Positions 12,832-21,317 are shown, counted from the first letter of the stretch. The stretch is 22,410 bases of DNA from JACMQX01 sp044225675 (GCA_044225675.1 JBGAIH010000050.1:1-22410); one strand, 5' to 3'. The notes: a model not told the origin generated them from the sequence alone. Made by a program: numbers and translations.

Positions 12832-13827
12832 TCAGAAGAAGGGGCCGGAAGGCGGCCGGGGCGGCTCGGTCGAGGGTGTCGAGGCGGGTGTCGAGTCGGG
12901 TGCCGAGGGTGGCGATGAAGGCGGTGTGGCCGGGCCGGGCAACTGCGGCGCCCCGCCCTCGTCCGCCGGCGGCGCAAGGGTCTCGGCAGGCGACAGGGCC
13001 GCACTGCCCGGCTTGTTGCCCGCCAGATCCCCCGCCTCGGCGCGCAGCTGCTGCAGAGCGGCCAGGCAGTAGTGGCCGAACCACAGCGACGAGAAGGCGA
13101 ACACCAGCGTGTAGATCCAGATCGCCACCGGCACCAGCACGACGAAGGCCGCTGCGAACAGCGCGCCCGAGGCCCAGACGATGCTGGGCGCCATGCCGAG
13201 GTAGCCGGTGAGCACGCCGATGCCCAGCAGCCAGCCACGATGCCGGCGGAACAGCTCGCGCCGCTCGGCCGCGCTCGCGTGGTCGGCCAGCGCATCGAAG
13301 GCCATCACACGGTAGGTCAGCCAGCCCCAGATCAGCGGCGGCAGCACGAGAATCAGCGGCGGCACCAGCCACAGCGGCATGGACACCACCATGGCGACCA
13401 GCGCCAGCAGCGTCGAGCCGAGCGACCAGACGATGCTCAGCAGCAGCGAGCCGCCGCGCTTGCGCTCGAGCTGCGGAAAGCGGCGCTCGGCCACCAGCGA
13501 CAGGATGGCCGGCATCATGAGCACCGCCACGGCCAGCAGCGAGACCATGACGATCAGCGGCGTGACCGCGAAGATCACGATCAGCGGCACCAGCACCACC
13601 TTGAGGTTGGCCAGGCCCAGCCCGGCGAGCCAGCTCCACAGCGAGTCGAGAATGGACATCGCGTCGAGCAGCGCGCGCACCTGGTCGAGTGCCGGGTCCC
13701 AGAAGAAGTAGCCCAGGCCCAGCGCGAGCAGGACGGTCAGCAGCAGCGGCAGAAAGGACAGCGCGATCACCCGCGGATGCAGGCAGTAGGCGACGGCGCG
13801 CCAGAAAGAGTCGAGAAACAAACTCAT
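12832..13827 (-). CDS. EI24/CysZ-like integral membrane protein
   Basis: A polytopic inner-membrane protein of 331 residues. Seen: MSLFLDSFWRAVAYCLHP at the start (typical of EI24/CysZ proteins), hydrophobic segments near residues 22-41, 75-110, 128-168 and 215-265, and the family-like WGWLTYRVMAFDALADHAS region. The last roughly 55 residues are a Pro/Ser/Thr-rich tail. CysZ members act in sulfate uptake, but this group is broader and no substrate is claimed. The start is ATG 13827; an upstream in-frame start would add 21 non-hydrophobic residues unlike the family. It is followed after 7 nt by the molybdopterin-binding gene. Confidence 0.82.
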   Translation of the reverse strand: MSLFLDSFWRAVAYCLHPRVIALSFLPLLLTVLLALGLGYFFWDPALDQVRALLDAMSILDSLWSWLAGLGLANLKVVLVPLIVIFAVTPLIVMVSLLAVAVLMMPAILSLVAERRFPQLERKRGGSLLLSIVWSLGSTLLALVAMVVSMPLWLVPPLILVLPPLIWGWLTYRVMAFDALADHASAAERRELFRRHRGWLLGIGVLTGYLGMAPSIVWASGALFAAAFVVLVPVAIWIYTLVFAFSSLWFGHYCLAALQQLRAEAGDLAGNKPGSAALSPAETLAPPADEGGAPQLPGPATPPSSPPSAPDSTPASTPSTEPPRPPSGPFF

Positions 13828-13906
13828 GCGGCCAAGCTTACCCCACGGACTGCCGCCGTGCAGCCCCGGCCTGCAGGCGCCGTGCCGCAAGCCCGGGTGA
13901 CCGGCC

Positions 13907-14890
13907 TCAGGCGCGCCCGATCAGCCGCCGCAGGCCCAGCCACTGCTGGGCCCAGAAGCCGCGCCCGTACTCGCGCACCGTGCCGTCGGCTGCGGGCTCG
14001 ACCTGGTCGCGGATGCCGGTCGGGTCGTAGCGATCGTCGAAGTTCACTGTGCCGAACAGCATGTCCCACCAGGGCAGCAGCACGCCGAAGTTGTGCCCGC
14101 CCAGCGTGCCCCGGCCGGCGCTCTCGTGTCCGATGCCGATGCTGTGGTGCAGGCGGTGAAAGCGCGGGCTGATCCACAGGCGGTCGCCGATGCGGCCGAA
14201 CGACAGGCGCAGGTTCGCATGCTGCAGACTCTCGCTGAGCTGGGTGAAGGCCACCACGGCCACGAACTGGCCTGGCGCGACGCCTATGAGCTGGGCTGCC
14301 ACCGCGATGAGGATGTCGCGCACGACGTCGTCGAGCAGATGGTTGCGGTTGTCGCTCCACATCGTCATCTGCCGCTGAGAATGGTGCAGCGAATGCAGGG
14401 CCCACCAGGGCCCGAAGTGATGCTGGCCGCGATGGATCCAGTAGTCGATGAAGTCGAACACCACCAGGTAGAGCAGAAAGGCCACCAGCGCGTTGTCGGT
14501 CACGCCGGGCCACAGGCCTTCGAGGTGGAAGGTGCCCAGGCCCTGCACCCGCAGCAGGCCGAACAGGTCGTCGAACAGCGGCTCCAGCGTGAGGAAGAAG
14601 GCCACGCGGAACAGCCCGAGCCGGTGGATGAGCGTGTACAGCACGTCGGTGCGGATGGCGCGGCGGTCGGTCACGGGCTCCACCGGACGCCAGCGCTGCA
14701 GCGGCGCGATGACGGCCAGCATGATGGCGATCTGGATCAGGCCGACGAGCATCCAGCCGGTGGCGGTGAAGACCTCCTCGAGCTGGCCGCCCAGGCCGAC
14801 CGCGAACGCCGCCGGCTGCAGCGCCGTCTCGAACAGCCACTGCTGCGCGTCGGAGAAGCGCTCGATCAGCCAGTCGACGGGTGCCAGCAT
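13907..14890 (-). CDS. Sterol desaturase / fatty acid hydroxylase family protein
   Basis: A di-iron membrane hydroxylase of the FA_hydroxylase (sterol desaturase) superfamily, 327 residues. The iron-binding His clusters are all present: HRGQHH (153-158), HSLHH (166-170), HRLHH (245-249), plus GGHNFG near 264. Membrane helices lie near 45-64, 90-105, 135-150 and 195-215. These enzymes oxidise lipid chains; the substrate here is unknown, with bacterial relatives acting on fatty acids, hopanoids or ether lipids. The ATG at 14890 is 25 nt after the deacetylase stop, so the two are probably cotranscribed. No key residue is missing. Confidence 0.9.
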   Translation of the reverse strand: MLAPVDWLIERFSDAQQWLFETALQPAAFAVGLGGQLEEVFTATGWMLVGLIQIAIMLAVIAPLQRWRPVEPVTDRRAIRTDVLYTLIHRLGLFRVAFFLTLEPLFDDLFGLLRVQGLGTFHLEGLWPGVTDNALVAFLLYLVVFDFIDYWIHRGQHHFGPWWALHSLHHSQRQMTMWSDNRNHLLDDVVRDILIAVAAQLIGVAPGQFVAVVAFTQLSESLQHANLRLSFGRIGDRLWISPRFHRLHHSIGIGHESAGRGTLGGHNFGVLLPWWDMLFGTVNFDDRYDPTGIRDQVEPAADGTVREYGRGFWAQQWLGLRRLIGRA

Positions 14891-14915
14891 GGGAGCTTCC
14901 TTGCGCCTCGCCGCG

Positions 14916-15779
14916 TCAGCGCCGCGCGGCGATCCAGTCCCGGTAGGCGGGATGGGTGCGCAGCGTCTCGAAACAGAAGCCCCTGTCCTTGAGGCCGACG
15001 ATCAGCGGCTCCAGCACGGCCGGGGCCCAGGCGTCCTTGCGCGACCAGATGCCCAGGTGAGCGAGCAGCACGTCGCCCGCGCGGATGTCGCGCAGCGCCT
15101 TCTTGAGCAGGGCATCGTTGCTGAACTTCTCGCTGGGCAGTTCGTCGCCCAGGAAACCGGCCGGCGCCCAGCCGACGTGCTCGTAACCGCAAGCCTTGGC
15201 AGCCGCCAGCAGGCGCGGCGAGGTCTTGCCCCCCGGCGCGCGGAACAGCGGCAGCGGCTTGCGGCCGGTGAGGTCTTCGAGCCGCTGCGCCGCGTGGGAG
15301 ATGTTCTCGCAGTACTTCGCGGCGTCCCAGGTGAACTCGCGCCCGGCCAGCGCGCCGGCCGAAGGCTGGATGCGAAAGCGCGGCTCGACCCCCTTGAGGT
15401 CGCCGCGCCAGTAGGCATGGTCCCAGGTGTGGGAGGCGAACTCGTGGCCTTCGGCCGCGCGGGCCTTCCACCACGGCGCCCAGGTGTTGCCCAGGCTGCC
15501 GTCGCCCTCCTGCGTGCGCTCGTTGGCAGCGAAGAAGGTCACGCGCACCTGCTGGCGCCGCAGCACTTCGGCCACCAGCGGGGCCACGCCCATGTGGCCG
15601 GTGTCGAAGGTGAGGTAGACCGGTTTGGCGCAGCCGACTGCGGCAGCGGTGCCTTGAACTTGCGCCTGCGCGGGCGCCAGCGCGCCCAAGCCGGTGGCCG
15701 CCAGCGCGAGCGCGGTGGCCACGCGGGGCAAGCGGCGCGGCGCCTCAGCGCGGCGCGTGATCGAGCGTCCAGACGCCAT
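14916..15779 (-). CDS. Secreted polysaccharide deacetylase (CE4/NodB-like), variant motif 1
   Basis: Exported carbohydrate esterase 4 protein of 287 residues. Residues 1-40 are a signal peptide with an Arg-rich n-region, ending at PAQAQ. Motif 1 reads TFDTGH (57-62) instead of the usual TFDDGP, so the second Asp, normally a metal ligand, is Thr. Motif 2 keeps both His ligands in HTWDH (117-121), motif 3 is RAPGG (180-184), and motif 5 keeps His241 in LLAHLG. It probably acts on peptidoglycan or an exopolysaccharide, but the changed motif leaves activity open. The ATG at 15779 lies inside the 3' end of the upstream beta-propeller gene (35-nt overlap), which points to translational coupling. 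Confidence 0.88.
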   Translation of the reverse strand: MASGRSITRRAEAPRRLPRVATALALAATGLGALAPAQAQVQGTAAAVGCAKPVYLTFDTGHMGVAPLVAEVLRRQQVRVTFFAANERTQEGDGSLGNTWAPWWKARAAEGHEFASHTWDHAYWRGDLKGVEPRFRIQPSAGALAGREFTWDAAKYCENISHAAQRLEDLTGRKPLPLFRAPGGKTSPRLLAAAKACGYEHVGWAPAGFLGDELPSEKFSNDALLKKALRDIRAGDVLLAHLGIWSRKDAWAPAVLEPLIVGLKDRGFCFETLRTHPAYRDWIAARR

Positions 15780-16755
15780 GGGGTGATTTTCCGACTTTCA
15801 CCTGCTGCACGACCTTGCGGCTGTCCATGTCGATCACGGTGAGCTTCTTGGCCCAGCGCGAGGTCACGAGGATGCGCTTGCCGTCGGCCGTCACGTCCAT
15901 GCAGTCGGGGCCGCCGGGAGCCGGGTAGCTGGCCACGACTTCCAGGGTCTGCAGGTCGATGCGGCTGATGGTGTTGGCCACGCGGTTGCTCACCAGCACG
16001 TGGCGCCGGTCGCCCAGCGCGCGGAAGGCATGAGCGCCGTCTCCGGTCGGAATGACCTTGGTGCGCCGGGGCTGCGGGCCGGTCACGTCATAGACCTCGA
16101 CGCCATTGCCGCCGGTCATGCCGACCAGCAGCAGGCGGTCGTCGGCCGTGCCGTAGACGTCAGCCGGCATCGGGCCGGTCTTGGTGCGCCACTTGATCGC
16201 CTGCGTGGCCAGGTCGACCGAGATCAGCTCGTCGCTGTCCTGCATGGTGACGAAGGCGGTCGTGCTGCGGCTGTCGATCCACACATGGCTGGGCGTGCGG
16301 CCGGTGGCAATCCGCTTGGCCAGCGTGAAGTCCTTGCCGTCCCAGCGATAGATGTCGACATGGTTGAGCCGGTTGGCGGCCGTGACGAACCACTTCATGT
16401 CGGGCGAGAAGCGCAGTTGGTAGGGGTCGAGGATGTTCTTGACGGTGCGCTGCACCTCGCCGGTCTTCGGGTCGATGAACAGCAGCGAATCGCCCAGCGA
16501 ATTGGCCACGATCAGCGACTTGCTGTCGGGCGTGAGGTAGACGTGATGCGGCTCCTTGCCGGTGGGAATGCGCCGCGTCTCCGTCCAGGTGGCGGGGTCG
16601 ATGACGCTCACGCTCGCATCCAGCGAGTTGAGCACGAACACGGGGAAGGACTGGGCGCCGGCCGCAAGGCTTGCCAGAGCCAGCGCGGGGACGAGACACG
16701 CGCGGCCGAGGCGGCGCGCCACACAACGAAGAAAAAGATTCACAAAAAGCCGCAA
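15745..16755 (-). CDS. Secreted YVTN-type beta-propeller protein
   Basis: A periplasmic or secreted protein of 336 residues with a signal peptide (hydrophobic LVPALALASLAAGAQ near 21-35) and repeated beta-propeller blades: SVSVIDPATWTETRRIPTGK, HHVYLTPDSKSLIVAN, DSLLFIDPKTGEV, HVWIDSRSTTAFVT, ISRIDLQTLEVV, LTVIDMDSRKVVQQVKVG. These match the YVTN/cytochrome-d1-like propeller family; no heme motif is present. The longest frame starts with TTG at 16755; GTG at 16743 is as plausible and neither has a clear ribosome site. It overlaps the deacetylase gene by 35 nt and is divergent from the alpha/beta hydrolase (67-nt gap). The ligand or partner is unknown; coupling to the deacetylase suggests an envelope role. 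Confidence 0.88.
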   Translation of the reverse strand: MRLFVNLFLRCVARRLGRACLVPALALASLAAGAQSFPVFVLNSLDASVSVIDPATWTETRRIPTGKEPHHVYLTPDSKSLIVANSLGDSLLFIDPKTGEVQRTVKNILDPYQLRFSPDMKWFVTAANRLNHVDIYRWDGKDFTLAKRIATGRTPSHVWIDSRSTTAFVTMQDSDELISVDLATQAIKWRTKTGPMPADVYGTADDRLLLVGMTGGNGVEVYDVTGPQPRRTKVIPTGDGAHAFRALGDRRHVLVSNRVANTISRIDLQTLEVVASYPAPGGPDCMDVTADGKRILVTSRWAKKLTVIDMDSRKVVQQVKVGKSPHGVWTLDHAPR

Positions 16756-16822
16756 ATGGAGACCAGCTGCCAGTGTATCCGCCCCGATTCGGTGCCCTGC
16801 CCCATTCCCTTACCATCCATGG

Positions 16823-17608
16823 ATGGATTTGATGGACATCAACGGGGTGCGGCTGGAAGTCCAGCGGCTGGCGCCCCGCACAGAGAGCGGCCGGGCCCCG
16901 ATCGTCTTCCTCCACGAAGGCCTGGGCTCGGTGGCCATGTGGCAGGGCCGGGGGCGCTCCTGGCCGCAGGACGTCTGCGACGCCACGGGCCGCGCTGGCG
17001 TGGTCTATTCCCGGCGCGGCTACGGCGGCTCCGACCCGGTGCCCGACGTGCGCGGAGCCGGCCGGCTCCCGCCCGACTACATGCACCGCGAGGCCTGGGA
17101 GGTGCTGCCCGCGCTGCTGGCGCAGCTTGAGGTGAGCCGCCCGGTGCTGCTGGGCCATTCCGACGGCGGCAGCATCGCGCTGCTCCATGCGAGCCGCCAC
17201 CCGGTGGCCTCCTGCATCGTGATGGCGCCGCACGTGAAGGTGGAGGACCTGTCCGTCCGCTCCATCGAGCAGGCCCGTGCCGCCTGGGAGACGACCGACC
17301 TGCGCCAGCGCCTGGCCCGCTACCACGCCGACGTGGACGGCGCCTTCTGGCAGTGGAACGACGTCTGGCTGAGCGAGGCCTTTCGCAGCTTCGACATCCG
17401 CCCGGACTGCCGCCGCATCGAGGCGCCGGTGCTGGCGATCCAGGGCGAGGACGACGTCTACGGCACGATGGCGCAGATCGAGGAGATCGCGCCGACCCGC
17501 GGCAGCGTCACGCTGGCCGCCCTGCCGCGCTGCGGCCATTCGCCGCACAAGGACCAGCCCGAGGTGACGCTCGCCCGGGTGCGCGACTTTCTCGCGGCCC
17601 TGCCCTGA
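16823..17608 (+). CDS. Alpha/beta hydrolase
   Basis: A cytosolic serine hydrolase of the alpha/beta fold, 261 residues. Seen: the oxyanion-hole strand IVFLHEGLGS (27-36), the nucleophile elbow GHSDGG with Ser113, the acid in QGEDDVYG (Asp210 or Asp211) and the base His239 in RCGHSPHKDQP. HEGLGS, SRRGYGGSDP and GHSDGGS together resemble a subgroup common in proteobacteria whose substrates are undefined. The start ATG 16823 begins MDLMDINGVRLEV; ATG 16832 is an alternative. The open frame extends upstream but antisense to the beta-propeller gene. It converges on the radical SAM gene. Confidence 0.9.
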   Translation: MDLMDINGVRLEVQRLAPRTESGRAPIVFLHEGLGSVAMWQGRGRSWPQDVCDATGRAGVVYSRRGYGGSDPVPDVRGAGRLPPDYMHREAWEVLPALLAQLEVSRPVLLGHSDGGSIALLHASRHPVASCIVMAPHVKVEDLSVRSIEQARAAWETTDLRQRLARYHADVDGAFWQWNDVWLSEAFRSFDIRPDCRRIEAPVLAIQGEDDVYGTMAQIEEIAPTRGSVTLAALPRCGHSPHKDQPEVTLARVRDFLAALP

Positions 17609-17674
17609 CGATGGCCGCCCAGGCGGCTTGCGGCATAGGAGGCTTGTGTCGATGTGGGCGCTGCGCGCCCGCGC

Positions 17675-18772
17675 TCAGGCCTGGAAGCTCACCGGGATGC
17701 GGCGCCGGCCGAACTGCCGGAACTCGCCCTCGATCACGTCGAAGCGCCCCGCGATCGGAAAGTCGCAGCGCGGACAGTGGTTGCCCGCCTTCAGGCGCCA
17801 GCCGGTGATCTGATGCCAGTCGCGCCCGACCAGCGGCGTGTCGCAGCGCGGGCAGTAGGTGGTGCCGCCCTCCAGGTCGTGCACGTTGCCGGTGTAGACG
17901 TAGCGCAGCCCCTGGTCCATGGCGATGCGCCGCGCCCGCATGACGGTGGCGGGCGGCGTGGCCGGCCTGTCGGTGAGCCTGAAGTCCGGATGGAAGGCGG
18001 TGAAGTGCAGCGGCACATCCGGCCCCAGCTCGCGCGCCATCCACTGGCTGAGCGCGGTGATCTCGGCGTCGGAGTCGTTGGCGCCGGGGATGAGCAGCGT
18101 CGTCACCTCCAGCCAGCAGGCGGTTTCGTGCCGGATGTAGGCCAGCGTATCGAGCACCGGCTGCAGGCTGCCGGCGCACAGCTCGCGGTAGAAGCCTTCG
18201 GTGAAGCCCTTGAGGTCGACGTTGGCCGCATCCATGCGCGCATAGAACTCGCGGCGCGGCGCGGCGTGCATGTAGCCCGCCGTGACGGCCACCGAATGCA
18301 CGCCCACCGCGTGGCAGGCGTCGGCCACGTCCATCGCGTACTCGGCAAAGATCACCGGATCGTTGTAGGTATAGGCCACCGACCGGGCGCCCAGCTGCAG
18401 GCAGGCCTGCGCGATGGCTTCGGGCGTGGCCTGCTGGCCGAGCCTGTCGACGTCGCGGCTTTTGGAGATGTCCCAGTTCTGGCAGAACTTGCAGGCGAGG
18501 TTGCAGCCGGCCGTGCCGAAGCTCAGGATGCTGCTGCCCGGGTAGAAGTGGTTGAGGGGCTTCTTCTCGACCGGGTCGACGCAGAAGCCCGAGGAGCGGC
18601 CCCAGGTGTTGAGCACCATGGCATCGCCGCTGCGTTCGCGCACGAAGCACAGGCCGCGCTGGCCGTCATGCAGGCGGCATTCGCGCGGGCAGAGGTCGCA
18701 CTGGATACGGCCATCGTCCAGCGCATGCCACCAGCGCGCCGGGTGCAGCGCCGCCAGCGCGGGGGCGTTCAT
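17675..18772 (-). CDS. amrS: AmmeMemoRadiSam system radical SAM enzyme
   Basis: A radical SAM enzyme of the AmmeMemoRadiSam system, 365 residues. The SAM cluster motif CNLACKFC gives Cys90, Cys94 and Cys97. Upstream is the N-terminal Cys block typical of this family (Cys25, Cys28, Cys32, Cys42), and the C-terminus has two CPRC knuckles (Cys307/310 and Cys333/336) suited to bind zinc or a second cluster. Conserved core text includes YTYNDPVIFAEYAMDVA and DVPLHFTAFHPDF. Its reaction is not known. The start ATG 18772 overlaps the TGA of the upstream Memo-AMMECR1 gene as ATGA. Partners encoded next to it are the Memo and AMMECR1 domains, here fused in one protein. Confidence 0.94.
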   Translation of the reverse strand: MNAPALAALHPARWWHALDDGRIQCDLCPRECRLHDGQRGLCFVRERSGDAMVLNTWGRSSGFCVDPVEKKPLNHFYPGSSILSFGTAGCNLACKFCQNWDISKSRDVDRLGQQATPEAIAQACLQLGARSVAYTYNDPVIFAEYAMDVADACHAVGVHSVAVTAGYMHAAPRREFYARMDAANVDLKGFTEGFYRELCAGSLQPVLDTLAYIRHETACWLEVTTLLIPGANDSDAEITALSQWMARELGPDVPLHFTAFHPDFRLTDRPATPPATVMRARRIAMDQGLRYVYTGNVHDLEGGTTYCPRCDTPLVGRDWHQITGWRLKAGNHCPRCDFPIAGRFDVIEGEFRQFGRRRIPVSFQA

Positions 18773-20541
18773 CCCTCGGCCTCCGAGAACTTCTGCACCC
18801 GGTAGGTGGCCAGCCGCACCTGCGGCGACCAGAAGTCGAACGGCAGGCCGGCCTTGACCTTGAGGTGGGCCAGGAAGGCGCGCGGGCTGGCGATCTGCTC
18901 CCAGACCTGCGGCAGGTAGGTGCTGCGCCAGGCGCGGCCCTGGTGTTCGCACTCGAAGATCACCCCGTCCTCGCCCGGACTGAGCTGCCACAGCGCGTGC
19001 GACTCGTTGGCAAAGGCGAGCGGGCGCGGCGCGGTGAGCACCGACACCTCCACCACCAGACCCGGCACCTCGGCCGCCGTCACGGGCGGAAAGCGCGGGT
19101 CCTGCAAAGCGGCGGCGGCGGCGTTGGCCCGCACGTCGTCCGCCAGCGGCCGTGTGGCCTGCAGGCTGCCGATGCAGCCGCGCAGCTGGCCCTGGGCCGT
19201 GAGGGTGACGAAGGCCGCGCCCGGCGCCTGGAAGCTCTTGAGCCCCGGCACCGGCTCGCGGCCGGCTCCGGTGGCCTCGTGCAGGCTGGCGCGGGCCAGC
19301 TGCACCAGCGCCAAACCCTGCTCGGGCGACAGCAGCGCTCCGGAACCCGCGCCAGCGCCCGCGCCTGCCGGCTCGTAGAGCGCAAAGCTCGCGTAACCGA
19401 CGACGCGTTCGCGGTCGCCAGCCGTGTCGCCGGAATTGCAGCGGTCGATCTGCTCGATGCGCAGGCCGCGCGGGCCCGCCATCTGCAGCAGCGCGTTGAC
19501 GGGCGTGGCGCCACAGGCCTGCTGGTGGTCGAGCGTGCCGTCGAGCGCCATCACCTTGGCACAGCTCGCGGCGTCGATGCGCTGCGCGTCGTCATAGGCG
19601 TGGAAGTGCGACAGGTCGGTGCTGACGAGGATCAGCGTCTCGGGCCCGCCCCAGAGACGGCCCAGGACCTCGGCGACCTCGGCCGGTGCCACGTCGCCCA
19701 CCACCAGCGGCAGCAGCTCGAAATCGCCCAGCACCCGCTGCAGGAACGGCAGATGCACCTCCAGGCTGTGCTCGGTCGCATGTGCGTCAGGCCGGGTCAC
19801 CACGCAGGGCAGGTCGGCGATGGCGTCGGCGCCAAGCGTGTCGATCGGCACCGCGCCCAGTGGCGTGGCCCAGGCGCCGGTTCCCGGCAGCGCCACGCCC
19901 TTGAAGTAAACCCGGTGGGCCGGGCCGAGCAGCACCACCCGGCGGATCGCGCCGGCAAACGGCTGGATGCGCGCATAGGCGCGCGCCGCCGTCGCGCCCG
20001 AATACACGTGGCCGGCATGCGGCGCGATCAGCACCTTGGGCCTTTGCAGCATCGACCGCGGCATGCCCAGCGCAGCGGCCTGCAGATGCGTGTCGACCTC
20101 GCGCGCCAGGGCCTGCGCATCGCCGGGGTAGAAGGCGGCGGCGATGGCCGGCGGCCGGCGCGCTGCGGCCAGCGAGGCAGCGAACTCGCCGGGCATGCCC
20201 CGAACCTCGGGAGCAATCGTGGCCAGGTAGTCGGCGCGGCGCCTGGCGCGCTCCACGCGCCCCACGGCAAACTCGCTGCGCGCGAGGTTGGCCTGCAAGG
20301 CCGCATCACCCGGCGAGCGGGCAACGGCTTTCTCGAAAAGCGCCAGTGCCACGCCGGTGTTGCCGTCCTCGAACGCGGCGCAGCCCGCGAGGTTGAGCGC
20401 GCCGGGATGGTCGGGCGCGGCCGCCAGCGCCTGCTGCGCCAGCTGGCGGGCCGACGCCCGGTCGCCACCGCTCCAGCGCGCGGCGGCCTGCTCCAGCGCC
20501 TGATCGACGGACAGGGCGACGGCGTGGGCCACGTTGCTCAT
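18769..20541 (-). CDS. TPR-Memo-AMMECR1 fusion protein (AmmeMemoRadiSam A and B)
   Basis: A 590-residue fusion. Residues about 15-105 are TPR-like helices (LNLAGCAAFEDGNTGVALAL). Residues about 130-390 are a Memo domain (AmmeMemoRadiSam protein B) with APHAGHVYSG (His175), GPAHRV (His209), the block EHSLEVHLPFL, STDLSHF, and Cys343 in ACGATPVNALL; the His/His/Cys set corresponds to the metal site of human MEMO1. Residues about 400-590 are an AMMECR1 domain (protein A) with the signature LRGCIGS (453-459) and the end FDFWSPQVRLATYRVQKF. An AGAGAG linker (393-399) joins the two. The start ATG 20541 overlaps the rsuA stop as ATGA, and the 3' end overlaps amrS the same way. Memo-AMMECR1 fusions are known; the N-terminal TPR is the less usual part. 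Molecular function is unknown. Confidence 0.93.
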   Translation of the reverse strand: MSNVAHAVALSVDQALEQAAARWSGGDRASARQLAQQALAAAPDHPGALNLAGCAAFEDGNTGVALALFEKAVARSPGDAALQANLARSEFAVGRVERARRRADYLATIAPEVRGMPGEFAASLAAARRPPAIAAAFYPGDAQALAREVDTHLQAAALGMPRSMLQRPKVLIAPHAGHVYSGATAARAYARIQPFAGAIRRVVLLGPAHRVYFKGVALPGTGAWATPLGAVPIDTLGADAIADLPCVVTRPDAHATEHSLEVHLPFLQRVLGDFELLPLVVGDVAPAEVAEVLGRLWGGPETLILVSTDLSHFHAYDDAQRIDAASCAKVMALDGTLDHQQACGATPVNALLQMAGPRGLRIEQIDRCNSGDTAGDRERVVGYASFALYEPAGAGAGAGSGALLSPEQGLALVQLARASLHEATGAGREPVPGLKSFQAPGAAFVTLTAQGQLRGCIGSLQATRPLADDVRANAAAAALQDPRFPPVTAAEVPGLVVEVSVLTAPRPLAFANESHALWQLSPGEDGVIFECEHQGRAWRSTYLPQVWEQIASPRAFLAHLKVKAGLPFDFWSPQVRLATYRVQKFSEAEG

Positions 20542-21317
20542 GCCGCTATCCTGCCCAGATCTTCCGCCGAAAGCCAGCGCCAGTGCCCGGGCGCGAGATC
20601 GGCGGGCAGCGCCAGCCCGCCGATGCGCGAGCGGTGCAGCGCCTCCACACGGTTGCCGGCGGCGGCCACCATGCGCTTGACCTGGTGGTACTTGCCCTCG
20701 GTCAGCGTGAGGCGCAGGTGATGGGTCGGCACATCGACGGCTGATTCCGGTGGATCGGATGACGCGGCGGGTGGCGTGACGGGCCGCACCGCCTCGCAGG
20801 CAGCGGCGCGCACGGGTTGCGGGTCGTCGTCGAGCACCACGCCGTCCAGCAATTTCCGCACCTGCGCATCGGTGACCGGGTGGCGGGTGGTGACCTCATA
20901 CACCTTGGGCACGTGGTGACGCGGCGAGCTCATGCGGTGGATGAACTTGCCGTCATCGGTCAGCAGCAGCAGCCCGGTCGTGTCCTGGTCGAGCCGGCCC
21001 ACGGCCTGAACGCCCTGCACTGCGCTCTTCTGCGGGCGCGCCCGCAGCGGCGCGGGCAGCAGCGTGTAGATGCTGGGCCAGGTGGACGGCTTCTGCGAGC
21101 ATTCGGTGCCGGCCGGCTTGTGCAGCATCAGGTAGGCACGCTCGTGGTACGGCCAGTCCTGCCCCTGCACGGTGAACACCAGACCGGTCTCGTCGACATC
21201 CGCGAAGGGGTCGGTGCAGGGCTCGCCTGCCACACGCACGTGCCCCTGCTGCACCAGCCCGGCGCAGACCCGCCGTGTGCCAAAGCCCTGGGAGTAGAGG
21301 ATGTCCTGGATCTGCAT
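20538..21317 (-). CDS. rsuA: RsuA/RluE-family pseudouridine synthase
   Basis: Isomerises a specific uridine to pseudouridine in ribosomal RNA; the closest assignment is 16S position 516 (RsuA), though RluE-like specificity cannot be excluded. In 259 residues: a short S4-like N-terminal region (1-50), LMLHKPAG near 63, the catalytic motif GRLDQDTTGLLLLT with Asp110, and the C-terminal LTLTEGKYHQVKRMVAAAGNRV. A Pro/Ser/Ala-rich insert at about 178-197 is unusual. The ATG at 21317 starts MQIQDILYSQGFGTR, which fixes the start. It is the first gene of a three-gene operon with the AmmeMemoRadiSam genes, joined by an ATGA overlap. Confidence 0.9.
   Translation of the reverse strand: MQIQDILYSQGFGTRRVCAGLVQQGHVRVAGEPCTDPFADVDETGLVFTVQGQDWPYHERAYLMLHKPAGTECSQKPSTWPSIYTLLPAPLRARPQKSAVQGVQAVGRLDQDTTGLLLLTDDGKFIHRMSSPRHHVPKVYEVTTRHPVTDAQVRKLLDGVVLDDDPQPVRAAACEAVRPVTPPAASSDPPESAVDVPTHHLRLTLTEGKYHQVKRMVAAAGNRVEALHRSRIGGLALPADLAPGHWRWLSAEDLGRIAA

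Noticed and set aside
12126..14172. Long + strand open frames with His/Gln/Arg-rich products
   Set aside because: Antisense to the molybdopterin-binding, EI24 and sterol-desaturase genes, which have clear motifs and correct starts.
17656..17670. Hairpin GGGCGC-TGC-GCGCCC between the hydrolase and amrS as a terminator
   Set aside because: The loop is only 3 nt, the stem 6 bp and no T run follows on either strand; common by chance at this GC content.
18865..20721. 618-codon + strand open frame
   Set aside because: Antisense to the Memo-AMMECR1 fusion, whose metal-site and LRGCIGS motifs are unmistakable.
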